Positions 61,670 through 64,000 of a DNA stretch of 64,000 nt are shown here, piece by piece. The notes under the pieces are model-generated. The model saw only the letters and a list, made by a program, of their open reading frames with translations, was not told the DNA's origin and did not search any database. Source of the DNA: Neorhizobium sp. NCHU2750 (GTDB lineage Bacteria; Pseudomonadota; Alphaproteobacteria; Rhizobiales; Rhizobiaceae); contig NZ_CP030827.1 of the NCBI RefSeq assembly GCF_003597675.1, forward strand, positions 2,914,001-2,978,000, given 5' to 3'. Position 1 is the first letter of the stretch. Every line of letters begins with the position of its first letter. Made by a program: the position numbers and the translations under genes.

Positions 61670-61915
61670 ATGACGCTCAACATCCGCAACGAAGAAGCAG
61701 ATTCTCTTGCTCGCGAACTCGCTCAGATGGACGGGACGACGATTACCGAGGCCGTCATCACCGCCCTACGGGAGACGATCGATCAACGGGTGAGACAGGA
61801 AACGCCGAGTGAGACAGCACGCAGAATTCTGGCAAAGCGCGGCCTGAGCTTCAAGAAAGCTCGCAAACCCGTTTCCGCATCGACCTATCATGAGCTCGAT
61901 CACGATCTGGGGTAA
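61670..61915 (+). CDS. vapB: VapB-type antitoxin
   Basis: An 81-residue protein beginning MTLNIRNEEADSLARELAQMDGTTITEAVITALRE, the ribbon-helix-helix-like start of the PSK/VapB antitoxin family, with a basic, disordered C-terminus (LSFKKARKP). A GGAGGTGG site precedes the ATG at 61670. It is followed after six bases by the PIN toxin gene. Confidence 0.9.
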   Translation: MTLNIRNEEADSLARELAQMDGTTITEAVITALRETIDQRVRQETPSETARRILAKRGLSFKKARKPVSASTYHELDHDLG

Positions 61916-61921
61916 GCAAGG

Positions 61922-62326
61922 ATGTTCGTCGACGCTTGCGCAATCGTCTCGCTCATGGCCGATGAAAGAGACGCTGCAGCCTACGAACAGGCCTTGGCCA
62001 CGGCACAAGCACCGTTCACCTCCCTCTTGGCAGCCTGGGAAGCAATCATCGTCCTGTCGCGGCCGGACCAACTCGACTGTTCCTATGGCGAAGCGATGGG
62101 CGCCGTTACCGAATGGCTCGATGCCCGCGGCATCGAGCTTCGCGAATCCGGATCACCGCGGGAATTGCTCGCCCACGCAGTGACAGTTGCCCAAATGCAC
62201 GGCATCGGCAAACGGTACCTCAGCAATTTCGATTGTTTCCACTATGCCTATGCCAAGGTGACCGGGCAACCCTTGTTGACAATGGACCACCTGCTCCGCG
62301 CAACCGACATCCAGACTTCCCCTTGA
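61922..62326 (+). CDS. vapC: VapC-type toxin, PIN-domain ribonuclease
   Basis: A 134-residue PIN protein with the acidic residues of the active site: D4 in MFVDACAIVSL, E40 in LAAWEAI, D104 in NFDCFHYAYAK and D122 in LLTMDHLL. It would cut RNA when free of its antitoxin. The stop codon overlaps the first bases of a Zur-like palindrome for the next gene. Confidence 0.93.
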   Translation: MFVDACAIVSLMADERDAAAYEQALATAQAPFTSLLAAWEAIIVLSRPDQLDCSYGEAMGAVTEWLDARGIELRESGSPRELLAHAVTVAQMHGIGKRYLSNFDCFHYAYAKVTGQPLLTMDHLLRATDIQTSP

Positions 62327-62343
62327 TGTGATTTTATAACATC
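62325..62343. promoter_or_regulatory. Palindrome resembling a Zur box
   Basis: GATGTGATTTTATAACATC has arms GATGTGAT and ATAACATC (one mismatch) around a TTT centre. It resembles zinc-uptake-regulator boxes of the TGTTATNNNATAACA kind and lies 105 bases upstream of a CobW/COG0523 gene, a class often controlled by Zur. It overlaps the vapC stop codon. Confidence 0.5.
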
Positions 62344-62448
62344 GAAACCCTTTGAACTCGTCCGGCCTTGCCCTTATATGGAGCGGACGATTTTTCGCGC
62401 CGTCTGCAAATGCCGCGGTGCAAGCCCTTAACCCTTCGAGGTTTCCCT

Positions 62449-63591
62449 ATGACCGACCAAACCACCGAAGCTCAAGCAGCAAAGCCCATTCCCGTCACCG
62501 TGCTGACCGGCTATCTCGGCGCCGGCAAGACGACGCTTCTGAACCGCATCCTGTCCGAAAGCCACGGCAAGAAATATGCCGTCATCGTCAACGAATTCGG
62601 CGAGATCGGCATCGATAACGACCTGATCGTCGAGTCGGACGAAGAGATCTACGAGATGAACAACGGCTGCGTCTGCTGCACCGTGCGCGGCGACCTGATC
62701 CGCGTCGTCGAAGGCCTGATGCGCCGCCCCGGCCGTTTCGACGGCATCATCGTCGAGACCACCGGTCTTGCCGACCCGGTGCCTGTCGCCCAGACCTTCT
62801 TCATGGATGACGACGTCCGCACCAAGACCGAACTCGATGCCGTCGTCGCCCTCGTCGATGCCAAGCACCTGCCGCTGCGCCTGAAGGACAGCCGCGAAGC
62901 CGAAGACCAGATCGCCTTTGCCGATGTCGTTCTCATCAACAAGACCGATCTCGTCACACCGGAAGAACTGGCCGTCGTCGAGGATGTCGTGCGCGCCATC
63001 AACCCGACCGCCCGCATCTACAAGACCAGCCGTTCGGGTGTCGATCTTGCCCGCGTGCTCGATCAGGGCGCCTTCAACCTCGAGCGTGCCCTCGAAAACG
63101 ATCCGCATTTCCTCGATCACGACCATGACGACCATGTCTGTGGCCCGGATTGCGATCACGACCACCATCACCACGGCCATGATCACCACCATCATGACCA
63201 TGACCACGGCCATGATCATCACCACCATGATCACGACCACCATCATGGCCATCATGATGCGATGTCGCCGATCCATGACGTAACGGTGAAGTCGATCTCG
63301 CTGCGCGGCGGCGAAATGAACCCGGATCGCTTCTTCCCCTGGATCCAGAAGATCACCCAGACGGAAGGCCCGAACATCCTGCGCCTCAAGGGCATCATCG
63401 CCTTTGCCGGCGATGAGGAACGCTATGTCGTCCAGGGCGTCCACATGATCGTGGAAGGCGATCACCAGCGCCCGTGGAAGGATGGCGAGAAGCGCGAAAG
63501 CCGCCTCGTCTTCATCGGCCGCAATCTCGATTTCGCCAAGATCGAGCAGAGCTTCCTCGCCTGCCAGGCAAGCGCCAAGACGCCCGCCTGA
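62449..63591 (+). CDS. CobW/COG0523 GTPase, probable zinc chaperone
   Basis: A 380-residue G3E GTPase. Walker A is GYLGAGKTT (21-29), the metal motif GCVCC (Cys 74, 76, 77), and the guanine motif NKTD (164-167). Between residues 224 and 269 there are 26 His with Asp spacers, flanked by a Cys pair in CGPDC. A C-terminal CobW domain follows. Such proteins deliver zinc to client enzymes under scarcity. I use the ATG at 62449 with a GAGG site; the upstream extension to 62368 is not supported. Confidence 0.94.
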   Translation: MTDQTTEAQAAKPIPVTVLTGYLGAGKTTLLNRILSESHGKKYAVIVNEFGEIGIDNDLIVESDEEIYEMNNGCVCCTVRGDLIRVVEGLMRRPGRFDGIIVETTGLADPVPVAQTFFMDDDVRTKTELDAVVALVDAKHLPLRLKDSREAEDQIAFADVVLINKTDLVTPEELAVVEDVVRAINPTARIYKTSRSGVDLARVLDQGAFNLERALENDPHFLDHDHDDHVCGPDCDHDHHHHGHDHHHHDHDHGHDHHHHDHDHHHGHHDAMSPIHDVTVKSISLRGGEMNPDRFFPWIQKITQTEGPNILRLKGIIAFAGDEERYVVQGVHMIVEGDHQRPWKDGEKRESRLVFIGRNLDFAKIEQSFLACQASAKTPA

Positions 63592-63688
63592 CATCGGCCG
63601 AAGATTTGAATATAGACAAGCGGGCGTCGGAAACGGCGCCCGAAAACCATATGGATCATAAAACCATGCCCGGAATGATGGCCGCCTG

Positions 63689-64000
63689 ATGCCGACAGTT
63701 GCACCGCTTGATCTCGAAGGCCACGTCGTCTCGACCCATTTTCTGGGCGACATCCCCTTCTTCGCCACCGCTGCCGGCACCATCCACCGCCTCGATGGCG
63801 GCGAAAAGGTCACCGAAGCCCATCAGGGGCTCTTGACCTGCATCCGCGATCCTTTCAGCGCCACGCTCCTCTCCGGCGGCGAAGATGGCAGGCTCCTGCG
63901 CATCGGCCATGATGGCAGCACGACGGTGCTGGCAGATGTGCCGCGCAAGTGGATCAGCATCATCGCCGGCGGCCCGCAGAATGCCGTCGCCTATGCCGTC
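63689..64000 (+). CDS. WD40 / beta-propeller protein (truncated by the window edge)
   Basis: 104 residues are visible and the frame is open at the right edge. The sequence MPTVAPLDLEGHVVSTHFLGDIPFFATAAGTIHRLDGGEKVTEAHQG has the repeating strand pattern of WD40 propellers, with TLLSGGEDGRLLRIGHDGS as a clear blade. The start codon overlaps the stop of a short upstream frame (TGATG). It follows the CobW gene and may be transcribed with it. Confidence 0.8.
   Translation, partial: MPTVAPLDLEGHVVSTHFLGDIPFFATAAGTIHRLDGGEKVTEAHQGLLTCIRDPFSATLLSGGEDGRLLRIGHDGSTTVLADVPRKWISIIAGGPQNAVAYAV

Noticed and set aside
63118..63255. Repetitive CATGAC/CACCAT blocks as a possible CRISPR or tandem repeat array
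   Set aside because: They are in frame and encode the His-rich loop of the CobW-type protein; units are short and irregular with no spacers.

Overview
The window reads as a chromosomal segment of an alphaproteobacterium in the order Rhizobiales, most likely a Rhizobiaceae member (Rhizobium/Agrobacterium/Neorhizobium type). I infer this from the high GC content, the glgP-glgB-glgC-glgA-pgm-glgX order, a soxBDAG sarcosine oxidase operon, an S21 protein starting on GTG, an aa3-oxidase subunit IV, TTAA-N7-TTAA CtrA-type sites and a RIME-like mosaic repeat. I saw no rRNA, tRNA, CRISPR array, prophage or insertion sequence. The window has 52 protein-coding genes; the first is cut by the left edge and the last by the right edge.

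Layout. 1-2.6 kb: a chaperone-usher pilus locus of the spore-coat-U type (usher truncated by the edge, PapD-like chaperone, SCPU pilin). 2.9-4.9 kb: a chemoreceptor with a C-terminal adaptor-tethering motif. 5.2-5.7 kb: two small proteins sharing a bidirectional terminator. 5.8-9.5 kb: an FbpABC-type iron ABC importer. 9.9-13.7 kb: a UvrD-type helicase, a DUF308 membrane protein behind a TetR-like operator, and an EamA exporter. 13.8-16.4 kb: a DUF1003 protein translationally coupled to an SbmA/YddA-like ABC protein whose nucleotide-binding domain has lost every key catalytic motif. 16.8-23.4 kb: a three-gene transglutaminase / ATP-grasp-alpha-E / transglutaminase cluster, a predicted but uncharacterised peptide-ligation system. 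23.6-24.8 kb: a TadG-like vWA protein. 25.0-36.2 kb: the glycogen operon, interrupted before glgX by a RIME-like element. 36.3-38.3 kb: MaoC hydratase, sterol-desaturase-family enzyme, small membrane protein. 38.4-43.5 kb: soxBDAG. 44-47.8 kb: rpsU, TPR lipoprotein, two oxidoreductases, oxidase subunit IV. 48.0-51.3 kb: a FeeM/LuxI-like acyltransferase with two CtrA-type boxes and a GGDEF-EAL protein. 51.5-54.9 kb: HlyD plus two ABC-2 permeases without an ATPase. 55.0-57 kb: an Arg-rich leader peptide plus terminator ahead of a GNAT gene, then an orphan TRAP binding protein. 57.2-61.6 kb: GATase-like hydrolase, D-2-hydroxyacid dehydrogenase with a LacI regulator, MarR regulator, creatininase-like protein. 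61.7-64 kb: VapBC, a His-rich CobW GTPase behind a Zur-like palindrome, and a WD40-type protein running off the edge.

Genes that work together: the six glycogen genes give synthesis (pgm, glgC, glgA, glgB) and breakdown (glgP, glgX); soxBDAG forms one heterotetrameric enzyme; FbpABC one importer; VapBC one toxin-antitoxin pair. The best candidates for new biology are the transglutaminase/ATP-grasp/alpha-E cluster, the ATPase-dead ABC exporter, the CtrA-box FeeM-like gene and the Arg-tract leader upstream of the acetyltransferase.
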